Positions 28,394-36,951 of a stretch of DNA of 38,950 nt are shown piece by piece. The DNA is from an uncultured Acidimicrobiales bacterium (GTDB lineage Bacteria > Actinomycetota > Acidimicrobiia > Acidimicrobiales > SHLQ01), in assembly GCA_937969345.1 (NCBI GenBank), contig CALBVK010000012.1, forward strand, positions 1 to 38,950. The letters are read 5' to 3'. Under the pieces are notes generated by a model, which saw nothing but the letters and a program-made list of their open reading frames with translations, had not been told where the DNA came from and did not search any database. Position 1 is the stretch's first letter. Every line of letters begins with the position of its first letter. Both the position numbers and the translations under genes were made by a program.

Positions 28394-29531
28394 ACACTCC
28401 CATTGCGACGAAGTCAGCGGCACCTTCGCAGTACCCGTCGATGGCCGGGTCAACAAAGACGCCGCGAATAGAGAGCCCGTCGTTTCTTGCCTCGAGGATC
28501 CGGTCCAGCCACCCTTCGAAGAGCTCGCTGCGCCAGTTGTCGTCTTCATCGGCGAGCCCGAGCCCGCTGATGACGAGGTCGCGGCCAGGCAGCGTTTCGC
28601 GGACTCGATCGAGAACATCGCTGAGCGAGGCCGCGTGCGGTGATCTACCGATGGCGTCTCGTCGAGCAGATTCGTCGCCCGGCCATGATCGCAGCGTCCC
28701 ATCGGGGTCAATCCTGAGGGGAGCGGCGATGCCGACATCGATAGCGTCGAATGCGTCAGCCATATCGGGTCGTTCTACGGCTGCCTTCCACGGCCAATCG
28801 AGGACCCCTTCGGTGATCGCTGTCATCCAGCTGCGCCAGATGATCGCGTCCCAGTTTCGTTCGTGCTCGACGGAGGTCTCTTCGTGACGGTGGAGCGTTG
28901 GCAGCGCGAAGTTGCCGATTACCGGTGTTGAACCCGACGCGAGCAGACGGTGGGCGTCAAAGGTCGCATCGAGTGATCCTTCGATCGCCTTGTGGACGAC
29001 CTCGAGTGAACGTCGACCTGGCGGCGCAACGTCAAAATAGTGACTTCGAAGCGCCCAACCGATTGGGTCGATGACGGGTATCCACCCAGTCACGTACTGG
29101 TCGAAGGTCTCCGCCATCCGATCGACGTGGCGGCTCCAATGGATCGGCGCGCCGGCGGTGGTCCGGAATCCATCGGTGTCTTCGGAGAACCAGCCCGGAA
29201 GCGGTCCGTCGTGCAAGACCGCCCAAATCGAGAGGCCCGCGTCTTTCGCCGCAGCGAGGCGTGCATGAGTTTGTTCGAGGGCGTCATAGTCGAGGCGTCC
29301 CGGGAATGGTTCGATGCGCGCCCAGTCGAGCGTGATGCGGATACTGGTCAGCCCGTGGGCGGCGAACAACGCAAAGTCCTCGACGTATCGCTCGGCAAAA
29401 TCGTTGCCTGATTCTGACGGAGAGAGCGATCGGGAGTCTTCCCAGCGGTACCAATCGGAGCGTCGTCCCGCTCCGTCGCTGGCTACCGATGAAGTAGTCG
29501 CAGCCCAGAAAAGGTCCTCGTGTTCAATCAC
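28338..29531 (-). CDS. glycoside hydrolase family 1-like protein, apparently catalytically degenerate
   Basis: LFWAATTSSVASDGAG, GLTSIRITLDWARIEPFPGRLDYDALEQTHARLAAAKDAGLSIWAVLHDGPLPGWF, SRHVDRMAETFDQYVTGWIPVIDPIGWALRSHYFDVAPPGRRS track GH1 collinearly. Confidence 0.75.
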   Translation of the reverse strand: MIEHEDLFWAATTSSVASDGAGRRSDWYRWEDSRSLSPSESGNDFAERYVEDFALFAAHGLTSIRITLDWARIEPFPGRLDYDALEQTHARLAAAKDAGLSIWAVLHDGPLPGWFSEDTDGFRTTAGAPIHWSRHVDRMAETFDQYVTGWIPVIDPIGWALRSHYFDVAPPGRRSLEVVHKAIEGSLDATFDAHRLLASGSTPVIGNFALPTLHRHEETSVEHERNWDAIIWRSWMTAITEGVLDWPWKAAVERPDMADAFDAIDVGIAAPLRIDPDGTLRSWPGDESARRDAIGRSPHAASLSDVLDRVRETLPGRDLVISGLGLADEDDNWRSELFEGWLDRILEARNDGLSIRGVFVDPAIDGYCEGAADFVAMGVFSRSREPKPSFQWIAAQQ

Positions 29532-29611
29532 GTCTAGATTCTGGCGCGACTAAACCAGTCCGCCATGCGTCAGGACTGAGAAGAATCTCTAGAAGTGGGC
29601 GAATCCAAACC

Positions 29612-31633
29612 ATGAGTGACAACCAGCCAGAAAATAGCGACGAGCTACGCGACGAAGTTGAGGAAGCGATCAAAGATCGCTCAGGCGCAGCCGATTCGTT
29701 GAAGGACAAGGCATCGGGCGCAGCAGCCGGGGCGGCAGGTGCAGCCTCGTCATTGCGTGACAAAGCCGCCGCAGCTAAGGCCAGCATGACCGATGCAGCC
29801 GACTCGATGAAAGACAAGGCGACCGGGGGTGACACTCCGTCGGTCACCGATTCGCTGAAAGAGCGAGCTGAGGCAGCCAAGGCTGGTCTCACCGGGAACG
29901 CAGGTGCTGCTTCTGATGCAGTAGAGGGCGCCGCTGGTGAAAGCGGTGGGCTTCTCGGAGGAATGAAAGGCCGCGCGGCAGCCGCTGCCGCAGGAGCAGC
30001 TGGCGCAGCTGCTTCGATGAAGGACAAGGCTGGTGACGCTGCATCTGGTGTTGCTGGTGGAGTGACCGGCGCGGCATCTGGCGTGGCCGGCGGTGTTTCC
30101 GGCGCAGCGTCGGGCGTCACCGGTGCTGCCGCGAGCGCAGTTGGTGGAGCGACCGAAAAGGCAGCCGCAGCAGGCGCAGCGGTCACCTCGACCGCCGCCA
30201 CGGCGGCAGCTGGTGTGCGAGACGTTGGCGCTGGCGCTGGCGCCGGTGCTGGAGGAAGTGTTGGCGGATCGAGCGGCGGCTCTGGCGGTTCAGGAGGATC
30301 GGGCGGCGGCTCCGGAAGCGGCGACGACGATGACGACGAGAAGCTGATTGGTGGCATCCCGATATCGGGCACGAACCAGATCATCGGGCTTGGTCTTCTC
30401 GTCGCCGCTCTGCTCTTCTTTGGTTCGACGATCACCGGATGGTTCTTCGGCGATGACGAATCGGTCGACATCGTCGATGCAATCGCAGACGTTGATGATC
30501 CGCGATGTGCGGCTGTCTTGGATGCGCTCGAAGATTCCGATCTCGACTCCGATAGCTACGCTCGGGTCTCCTGTGAGATCCGTAACGGTGAGGTGTTCCT
30601 CAGCGGGCCGGTGGCCTCCGACGAGCTCCGTTCGTCGATTGGCGCCGTAGCCGCAACTGCAACGCTCGGTGCGGCAACGCTCGACACCGACATCGGCGGA
30701 CTGTCGGTTCGCGATGCGGATGATGAGGTCGAAGAAGTTGCCGCTGAGGTCACCACGACCACCGCAGCGCCAACGACGACGACGGCCGCCCCCACGACGA
30801 CGGCGGCCCCGGAGACCACTACGACGACGGCAGCTCCAGAGACCACCACAACGACGACCGAAGCACCGGCGTACACGATGTGGAATGCGCTGAACGATTC
30901 CGGTCAGGCCACCCAGTTCGCTGCAGTCGGCAGTGCACTCGGTCTGCAAGCAGATCTTGATGCACTCGTCGACGAAGATGGTGCCGACGTGAATCGCACG
31001 TTGTTTGCGCTCACCGATGAAGCAATGGGAACGCTCGACCTCGCAACGCTGTCGGCGAACCCCGATGCTGCGAACGCCTTTGTTGGGTATCACTTCGTCA
31101 ACGAGCGGCTTACAAGCGCCGACCTGATCGCACTCGACGGCGAGACGCTTACGACCCGCACCGGCCTTCCTTTGGCGGTGTCGGTAGTCGACGGCAACGT
31201 CGTGCTGAACGGAACGACGACCGTGGTCGCAGCAGACTTCGAAGCCGACAATGGCATCGTCCACATCGTCAACCCACCGCTCACACCGCCGACGGTCAAC
31301 ACGGTCATCGGACTAGAGAACATCGAGTTCGAGGTCAACTCAGCGGTCATTACTGCTGCAGGTCAAGCAGAGCTGCAGAAGGCCGTTGCGTTCTTCACCG
31401 AGAATGCTTCCCTGAACTCCCTGATCGAGGGCCACACCGACACCGACGGTTCCGACGTCGACAACCTCGACTTGTCCGAGCGTCGTGCCGCTGCGGTCAA
31501 GCAGTTCCTCGTCGACAACGGCATCGACGGCGACCGCCTGACCACCCAGGGCTTCGGCGAAACGCAGCCGATCCTCGTCGATGGTGTTGAGGACAAAGCA
31601 GCGAGCCGCCGAATCGAGTTCGAGGTCCGCTAA
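29612..31633 (+). CDS. multidomain envelope protein: Ala-rich LEA/YtxH-like region, Gly-rich linker, TM, BON-like, TTAP linker, FAS1-like, OmpA domain
   Basis: C-term LIEGHTDTDGSDVDNLDLSERRAAAVKQFLVDNGIDGDRLTTQGFGETQPI is OmpA-like; TMWNALNDSGQATQFAAVGSALGL...FALTDEAMGTL...IVHIVNPPL is FAS1-like; TM IIGLGLLVAALLFFGSTITGWFFG. Confidence 0.85.
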   Translation: MSDNQPENSDELRDEVEEAIKDRSGAADSLKDKASGAAAGAAGAASSLRDKAAAAKASMTDAADSMKDKATGGDTPSVTDSLKERAEAAKAGLTGNAGAASDAVEGAAGESGGLLGGMKGRAAAAAAGAAGAAASMKDKAGDAASGVAGGVTGAASGVAGGVSGAASGVTGAAASAVGGATEKAAAAGAAVTSTAATAAAGVRDVGAGAGAGAGGSVGGSSGGSGGSGGSGGGSGSGDDDDDEKLIGGIPISGTNQIIGLGLLVAALLFFGSTITGWFFGDDESVDIVDAIADVDDPRCAAVLDALEDSDLDSDSYARVSCEIRNGEVFLSGPVASDELRSSIGAVAATATLGAATLDTDIGGLSVRDADDEVEEVAAEVTTTTAAPTTTTAAPTTTAAPETTTTTAAPETTTTTTEAPAYTMWNALNDSGQATQFAAVGSALGLQADLDALVDEDGADVNRTLFALTDEAMGTLDLATLSANPDAANAFVGYHFVNERLTSADLIALDGETLTTRTGLPLAVSVVDGNVVLNGTTTVVAADFEADNGIVHIVNPPLTPPTVNTVIGLENIEFEVNSAVITAAGQAELQKAVAFFTENASLNSLIEGHTDTDGSDVDNLDLSERRAAAVKQFLVDNGIDGDRLTTQGFGETQPILVDGVEDKAASRRIEFEVR

Positions 31634-31682
31634 GTCCACCTCGCTAAGGACAACTCGCCAGGCCACGGTCTGATCGAACTAC

Positions 31683-31725
31683 ACGTGCGTGGCACCCGGC
31701 TGGGGTGCCACGCACGTCAGTTTTT
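31683..31725 (+). terminator. Rho-independent terminator downstream of OmpA-family gene
   Basis: 15-bp perfect stem ACGTGCGTGGCACCC-GGCTG-GGGTGCCACGCACGT followed by CAGTTTTT. Confidence 0.93.
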
Positions 31726-31767
31726 GTACAGGATTTGGTACCTGTGGGGTTTCTTTTTCTGTACAAA
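31723..31767 (-). repeat. 45-nt palindromic dispersed repeat, copy A (inverted relative to B and C)
   Basis: Plus strand TTTGTACAGGATTTGGTACCTGTGGGGTTTCTTTTTCTGTACAAA; its reverse complement matches copy C at 41 of 45 positions. Confidence 0.93.
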
Positions 31768-31823
31768 TCCGTTGATCGTGGTCCGGTCGGCGCTTGGTTG
31801 AGGGAATGGCCTAACCTGCCCAC

Positions 31824-33851
31824 ATGGTCATTCGCCGAGGTCGTCGCCGTCGTCAACAGCGCTTTACGTACTCGGCCTGGGATGGCACACAGGCCGACTA
31901 TGCAATGACCGCGGACGATCTGTTCCGGCAGATGACCGATGATCTTGCCTACCACGGCGACCCCAACGCAGCGCTGCGAAACCTGCTCCAGAACGGCTTC
32001 GAGCAAGACGGCGAACGTATGCAGGGGTTGCGTGAGATGCTCGAGCGCCTTAAGCAGCGGCGAGAAGAAATGCTCGAGTCAGGTGACGTCGGTGGCGTCT
32101 TTGCCGATCTTGCCGAGAAGCTCCGGGAGATCGTCGAGACCGAGCGCAATACCCTGCAGGCACAGGCGGAGTATTCCGCCGGAGGTGATGATCCCGATCA
32201 AGCTGACCGAGACGCTGCCGCTCAAGCCGAACGGAACCTCCAGCTCGATATGTTGCCGCCGGACCTGCCGGGCCAGGTCAAGTCGCTCCAGAACTACGAC
32301 TTCACCAGTAAGCAAGCCCAGCAGGACTTCGACGACCTTCTCGATGAAATGCGCAATCAACTGATGCAGCAAGCCGTCGACGGCATGAGCGAAGCCATGC
32401 AAAACATGTCTCCCGAGGACATGGCCGCCATGAAAGACATGATGGCTGATCTCAACGAGATGCTCGATCAACGAGCGAATGGCGAAGAACCCGATTTTGA
32501 TGCGTTCATGGACAAACATGGCGAGTTCTTCCCAGAGAACCCCGAAACGCTGGACGAGCTGCTCGAGAACATGGCTGCCCGCATGGCGGCGGCGCAGGCG
32601 ATGATGGCGTCGATGTCGCCCGAACAGCGAGCGCAGCTTCAAGAACTCTCCGATCAGCTGCTTGGTGACATGGATCTTCAGTTCCAGATGAACCAGCTCG
32701 GTCAGAATCTGCAACAGATGTTCCCGGACATGAATTGGGGGCAGAGCTACGACACCCAGGGTGCTGATCCGCTGAACTTTGGTCAGGCCATGGACCTGAT
32801 GAGCGACCTCGGCGACCTCGATCAGATCGAGCAGATGCTGCGAGGTACCACCAATCCTGGAGCGCTCGCCGAAATCGATTTCGAACGTGCCGCCGAGCTG
32901 TTGGGTAACGACACCGCAGAGTCGATGGAGCGGATGGCGCAGTTCACCCAGATGCTCGAGGACGCTGGCTTGATCAACAACAAGGAGGGCGCACTCGAGC
33001 TCACGCCGAGAGCTCTTCGCAAGGTGGGTCAGAACGTTCTCGATGATCTCTACACCAAGTTGTCCGCCGATCGACTCGGCCGTCACAACGTGGCCGAGAC
33101 CGGAATTGGACACGAGCGCAACTTCGAGACGAAGCCCTACGAGTTCGGCGATCCGTTTACCCTCAACATTGAGCGCACCGTCCGCAACGCAATTCGACGC
33201 ACCGGGGGCGGCACGCCCGTCAACCTGACGCCTGACGACTTCGAGGTCGAACGCACCGAACGGACGACTCGCACGTCCACCGTTCTCATGCTTGACCTCA
33301 GCTTGTCGATGCCGATGCGAGACAACTTTGTGCCAGCAAAAAAGGTGGCGCTCGCACTCGAGTCGCTGATCTCGGGTCAGTACCCGCAGGACTACCTAGG
33401 CATCGTGACCTTTAGTGAGGTCGCTCGAGAAGTGCCGGCGCGTGATCTCGCAGAGCTCTCGTGGGACTACGTGTACGGAACCAATATGCAACATGGCTTC
33501 CAGCTCGCCCGCCGGATGTTGTCAAAAGAGTCGGGTACCAAGCAGATTCTCATGGTCACCGATGGCGAACCGACCGCACACATCAACGACTTTGGGCGGC
33601 CTGAATTCAACTACCCGCCAACGCACGAGACGATCAACCTCACGCTCAAAGAGGTCAACAAGTGCACGAAGGACAACATCCGCATCAACGTCTTCATGCT
33701 CGATGCAACTCCGTATCTCACGGCGTTTATCGAACAGATCACCAAGATGAACGGCGGCCGAGCGTTCTTTACCGATAACCAGAACGTCGGCGACTTCGTG
33801 CTCGTCGACTTCGTCGAACAAAAGCGGAAGATGATCCGCCGGGCAGGCTGA
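31824..33851 (+). CDS. VWA domain-containing protein
   Basis: C-term TSTVLMLDLSLSMPMRDNFVPAKKVALALESLISGQYPQDYLGIVTFSEVAREV...ILMVTDGEPTAH (MIDAS DLSLSM); long Met/Gln-rich helical N-terminus. Confidence 0.92.
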   Translation: MVIRRGRRRRQQRFTYSAWDGTQADYAMTADDLFRQMTDDLAYHGDPNAALRNLLQNGFEQDGERMQGLREMLERLKQRREEMLESGDVGGVFADLAEKLREIVETERNTLQAQAEYSAGGDDPDQADRDAAAQAERNLQLDMLPPDLPGQVKSLQNYDFTSKQAQQDFDDLLDEMRNQLMQQAVDGMSEAMQNMSPEDMAAMKDMMADLNEMLDQRANGEEPDFDAFMDKHGEFFPENPETLDELLENMAARMAAAQAMMASMSPEQRAQLQELSDQLLGDMDLQFQMNQLGQNLQQMFPDMNWGQSYDTQGADPLNFGQAMDLMSDLGDLDQIEQMLRGTTNPGALAEIDFERAAELLGNDTAESMERMAQFTQMLEDAGLINNKEGALELTPRALRKVGQNVLDDLYTKLSADRLGRHNVAETGIGHERNFETKPYEFGDPFTLNIERTVRNAIRRTGGGTPVNLTPDDFEVERTERTTRTSTVLMLDLSLSMPMRDNFVPAKKVALALESLISGQYPQDYLGIVTFSEVAREVPARDLAELSWDYVYGTNMQHGFQLARRMLSKESGTKQILMVTDGEPTAHINDFGRPEFNYPPTHETINLTLKEVNKCTKDNIRINVFMLDATPYLTAFIEQITKMNGGRAFFTDNQNVGDFVLVDFVEQKRKMIRRAG

Positions 33852-33888
33852 CAATCTTGCGAATAGCGGCCCGTCCCGGGCGAGGCGG

Positions 33889-34275
33889 TTAGAGCGGAGC
33901 CAGGGTTGGTTCTTGGTAGGTCAGGCGCGCTGCGGGGGTGAAGAGCGTTTCTTTGTCCCAGTGCGCGAGCGGTGCCTTGCGGTCGCAGGTGGGGTGGTCG
34001 AAGAGGTCCTCTGGCGACTTGGCCTTGGCAGCGGCCACAGCGTTCACGTAGTACACCGTTAGCGTCTCGTGATACCCCGAATACTCGGTGTTGGCTGTGC
34101 CGACGCCGCAGTTATGTGCCTTGATCGAGTCGCGAAGGTGGGCGATTGCCTCGTCGATCGAGCGGGTCTGCAATGCCATCCAGCACGTGATCAGATGGGC
34201 TTCGTGGGTCCACTCGTCCTTGCCGAGGCATCCGTTGATGAAGTCGTCGTACATCTCTTGGTGCGATCGCTGCAT
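33889..34275 (-). CDS. conserved hypothetical protein
   Basis: MQRSHQEMYDDFINGCLGKDEWTHEAHLITCWMALQTRSIDEAIAHLRDSIKAHNCGVGTANTEYSGYHETLTVYYVNAV; intergenic on both sides; protein-like composition. Confidence 0.75.
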   Translation of the reverse strand: MQRSHQEMYDDFINGCLGKDEWTHEAHLITCWMALQTRSIDEAIAHLRDSIKAHNCGVGTANTEYSGYHETLTVYYVNAVAAAKAKSPEDLFDHPTCDRKAPLAHWDKETLFTPAARLTYQEPTLAPL

Positions 34276-34322
34276 GCTTCCAGCGTAATGGGGGCGGTGC
34301 TCGCATGTTCTAGGCTGCGCTG

Positions 34323-35267
34323 ATGGTCGACCGTGTTGCGTACGACGAATTTGCGTACTTTGCCGACAATGCCTCCGAGTTCGGGATCCCGTATTCGGAC
34401 CCTCCGGAGGTGCGCCGCGAAGCCGTCTCGATGGCTGACGGGAGAGCGATCAGTGCGCTGGTGTGGGGCACGAGCGCACCGGAGCTCGTGCTGATCCACG
34501 GCGGCGCCCAGAACGCCCATACCTGGGACACCGTCTGTCTCGCTCTGGGTCGGCCGCTGGTTGCAATCGACATGCCCGGCCACGGTCACTCCGACGCTCC
34601 AGCAGATGGTCCGGCGAACGTTCAACGAAACGCGCAGGACATCGCCGTAGTGATGCGTGCTCTAGCCCCGAATGCTCGGACTGTCGTCGGCATGAGTCTC
34701 GGCGGACTCACGACCATGGCGCTCTCGGCGCAGGAACCCGCGCTTTTTGACACGATGGTCCTCGTCGACATGACGCCGGGGGTGACCCGAGGTAAGGCGA
34801 AACAGATCGCTGACTTTGTGAACGGCCCGAAGAGCTTTGAGAACTTCGATGAGCTCCTTGCGCGAGCAATCGAGTTCAATCCGACCCGAACCGAGTCGTC
34901 GCTACGACGTGGAATCTTGCACAATGCCGAACAGCTCGAGGATGGCAGTTGGGTCTGGCGCCACGCGAGACACAATGTTTTCTCGACGCCGCCGGTCGAC
35001 GGTTCGAGCGCGCCAGAGTCGTCGTCCGATTCGCTCGACCAGGCCCGTCATGCTGCGTTGTGGGATGCCATCGAATCTCATGCTGGCCCGGTTGTTTTGG
35101 CCCGCGGAATGCGTGAGCAGTCGGTCGTCGATGACGACGACGAAGCCGAACTTCGCCGTCGTCGCCCCGATGCGCGTGTCGAACACTTCGTCGAAGCGGG
35201 CCACAGCATTCAGGGCGATATGCCGGTCGAGCTCGCCGCGTTGATCGACGACGTCCTTTCGGAGTAG
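34323..35267 (+). CDS. alpha/beta hydrolase
   Basis: ELVLIHGGAQNAHTWD, IDMPGHGHSDAP, VVGMSLGGLTTMAL (nucleophile GMSLGG), EAGHSIQGDMP. Confidence 0.92.
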   Translation: MVDRVAYDEFAYFADNASEFGIPYSDPPEVRREAVSMADGRAISALVWGTSAPELVLIHGGAQNAHTWDTVCLALGRPLVAIDMPGHGHSDAPADGPANVQRNAQDIAVVMRALAPNARTVVGMSLGGLTTMALSAQEPALFDTMVLVDMTPGVTRGKAKQIADFVNGPKSFENFDELLARAIEFNPTRTESSLRRGILHNAEQLEDGSWVWRHARHNVFSTPPVDGSSAPESSSDSLDQARHAALWDAIESHAGPVVLARGMREQSVVDDDDEAELRRRRPDARVEHFVEAGHSIQGDMPVELAALIDDVLSE

Positions 35268-35269
35268 TT

Positions 35270-35827
35270 GTGAGCGACACTGTTTCGGAGATCGAGCGGC
35301 TCTTTGGCGAGTATGGGCGGAGCAACTACGACGAGGGCGTAACGCTCGAACAGCATTGTTTGCAGACCGCAGCGTTGGCGGTATCCGATGGTGCGAGTAC
35401 CGAGCTGATTATCGCGGCGCTACTCCACGACGTGGGGCACTTTCTCCAAGCCCAGGCTCGCGGCAACGAGAACTATCTGGCGATCGACTGGGCCCACGAC
35501 ACCGTCGCTGCGGATTGGCTCCGACCGAGGTTTGGAGACGAGGTCGCCGATCCGGTCGGGCATCATGTTTCGGCAAAGCGCTGGCTGTGTGCTCGGGAAT
35601 CTGCGTACTTCGATGCTCTGTCGGCTGCCTCGGTCGCCAGCCTGGCTGCCCAAGGTGGACCCTTCACCGACGCCGAAGCGGCAGCGTGGAAAGCACAACC
35701 CGGTACAGACGACGCGGTTCGTCTCCGCCGCTGGGACGACGACGGCAAGGTCGATGGGGTCACGGTCGATCCACTGTCGGCCTACCTCGATCTTCTCGTG
35801 CGTTCATCGATCGACCGCACACCGTGA
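35270..35827 (+). CDS. HD-domain protein, PhnZ-like (mixed-valent diiron oxygenase-like)
   Basis: GTG start; NYDEGVTLEQHCLQTAALA, LIIAALLHDVGHFLQ, WAHDTVAADWLRPRFGDEVADPVGHHVSAKRWLC, ALSAASVASLAAQGGPFT, DAVRLRRWDDDGKV. Confidence 0.78.
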   Translation: MSDTVSEIERLFGEYGRSNYDEGVTLEQHCLQTAALAVSDGASTELIIAALLHDVGHFLQAQARGNENYLAIDWAHDTVAADWLRPRFGDEVADPVGHHVSAKRWLCARESAYFDALSAASVASLAAQGGPFTDAEAAAWKAQPGTDDAVRLRRWDDDGKVDGVTVDPLSAYLDLLVRSSIDRTP

Positions 35828-36888
35828 ACAGCCCACGGGTGGTGTTTCTGATCGAGGACTCCTTGCCGAACGGCAGGGTTGGTCCTGAGCTGACGCCGAT
35901 GCTGTGGTCACTGATTGGCGAAGGCGGCTGGAACCCGAACGGGGGAGTGTCGGTGTTGGCGAGTTCCACGTATCCGAACCACGCCACGTTCGCGACCGGG
36001 CGGGATGTCGCGAGCCATCGCATCTTCACCAACGATGTTTGGGATGGCGAACGGTTTGTGTGTTCGTCGACGGTGGGCCCGGTTGGTGACACGGTCTTTT
36101 TGGCCGCCAAGCGAGCTGGGCGGTCGAGCGCCGCGATCGTCGGTGACCAAACCATGGTCGGATGTATGGGGGCGACCGACGCCGATGTTCACTGGCCACC
36201 GGCAGGCGTGCTGCCAGCGACGGTCGAGCGAGATTGTCTCGGCTATGCGGCCAACAGTGCGGTCATCGAACAACTGGCGTCGAGTAGTGCCCTCGATGCT
36301 GATGTCCTCTACATCCACATGAACGATCCGGACTCGACGCTGCACCTTTTTGGTCCGGATGCTCCTGAGACTGTCGACCGGATCCGTGAGATTGACGATG
36401 ACCTGGCAGCTATTGTGGAGATGCTGCGGCCTCGATGGGACGACACGGTCTTGTTCATCGTGAGCGATCATGAGCAAGAAGCCGTGAACCAAGACCTCGA
36501 GCCGATCAACTTGTTAGAAGAGCTCGATCACGCCGGGTTGCCGGGGCACGCTCACAACGAGGGCACGATCGGCATCGTGTACGACTCGCCGGGAGCAGCG
36601 GTGATCAAACAGCTCGGTCTGATCGAGGATGCTGTCGATCTCGATCTGAACGAAGACGGATCGGCCATCACCCTTGCCTGGTCGGGTCAGGGTCGAGTGT
36701 TCGGTCGGTCGAATAAGACTCTGGCTGGCCAGCACGGATCGCCACGCACACGCACGCAGGTCGCGACCGTGTCCGGCGGTCACGCTGCGGTGGGAGACCT
36801 GGCGACGTTGCTCGCTGCGAGGCGACCCCACGCAACGGACTACGCCCAACTGATCGCCACCCTCCTCGGCCTCCCCCTCAACCGCTAG
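35824..36888 (+). CDS. alkaline phosphatase superfamily (type I phosphodiesterase/nucleotide pyrophosphatase-like) protein
   Basis: GTG start overlapping upstream TGA (GTGA); ASSTYPNHATFATGRD (Thr nucleophile context), HMNDPDSTLHLFGPD, FIVSDHEQE, GHAHNEGTIGIVY. Confidence 0.87.
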   Translation: MNSPRVVFLIEDSLPNGRVGPELTPMLWSLIGEGGWNPNGGVSVLASSTYPNHATFATGRDVASHRIFTNDVWDGERFVCSSTVGPVGDTVFLAAKRAGRSSAAIVGDQTMVGCMGATDADVHWPPAGVLPATVERDCLGYAANSAVIEQLASSSALDADVLYIHMNDPDSTLHLFGPDAPETVDRIREIDDDLAAIVEMLRPRWDDTVLFIVSDHEQEAVNQDLEPINLLEELDHAGLPGHAHNEGTIGIVYDSPGAAVIKQLGLIEDAVDLDLNEDGSAITLAWSGQGRVFGRSNKTLAGQHGSPRTRTQVATVSGGHAAVGDLATLLAARRPHATDYAQLIATLLGLPLNR

Positions 36889-36891
36889 AGA

Positions 36892-36936
36892 TTTGTACAG
36901 AAAAAGGAACCTCACAGGGTCCAGATCCTGTACAAA
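36892..36936 (+). repeat. 45-nt palindromic dispersed repeat, copy B
   Basis: TTTGTACAGAAAAAGGAACCTCACAGGGTCCAGATCCTGTACAAA; differs from copy C at one position. Confidence 0.95.
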
Positions 36937-36951
36937 TCCCGTCTCTGGGTT

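Noticed and set aside
29524-30471. 315-aa minus-strand Pro/Ala/Ser-rich ORF
   Set aside because: Antisense to the Ala/Gly-rich part of the OmpA-family gene; composition artefact of GC-rich low-complexity DNA.
30290-31264. 324-aa minus-strand Cys/Arg-rich ORF
   Set aside because: Antisense to the OmpA fusion gene; the CRRRSGLRGRRRRGGG tract is the reverse of the TTAP linker.
32079-33113. 344-aa minus-strand His/Val/Leu-rich ORF
   Set aside because: Antisense to the VWA gene; composition mirrors the codon usage of the sense gene and no domain is recognisable.
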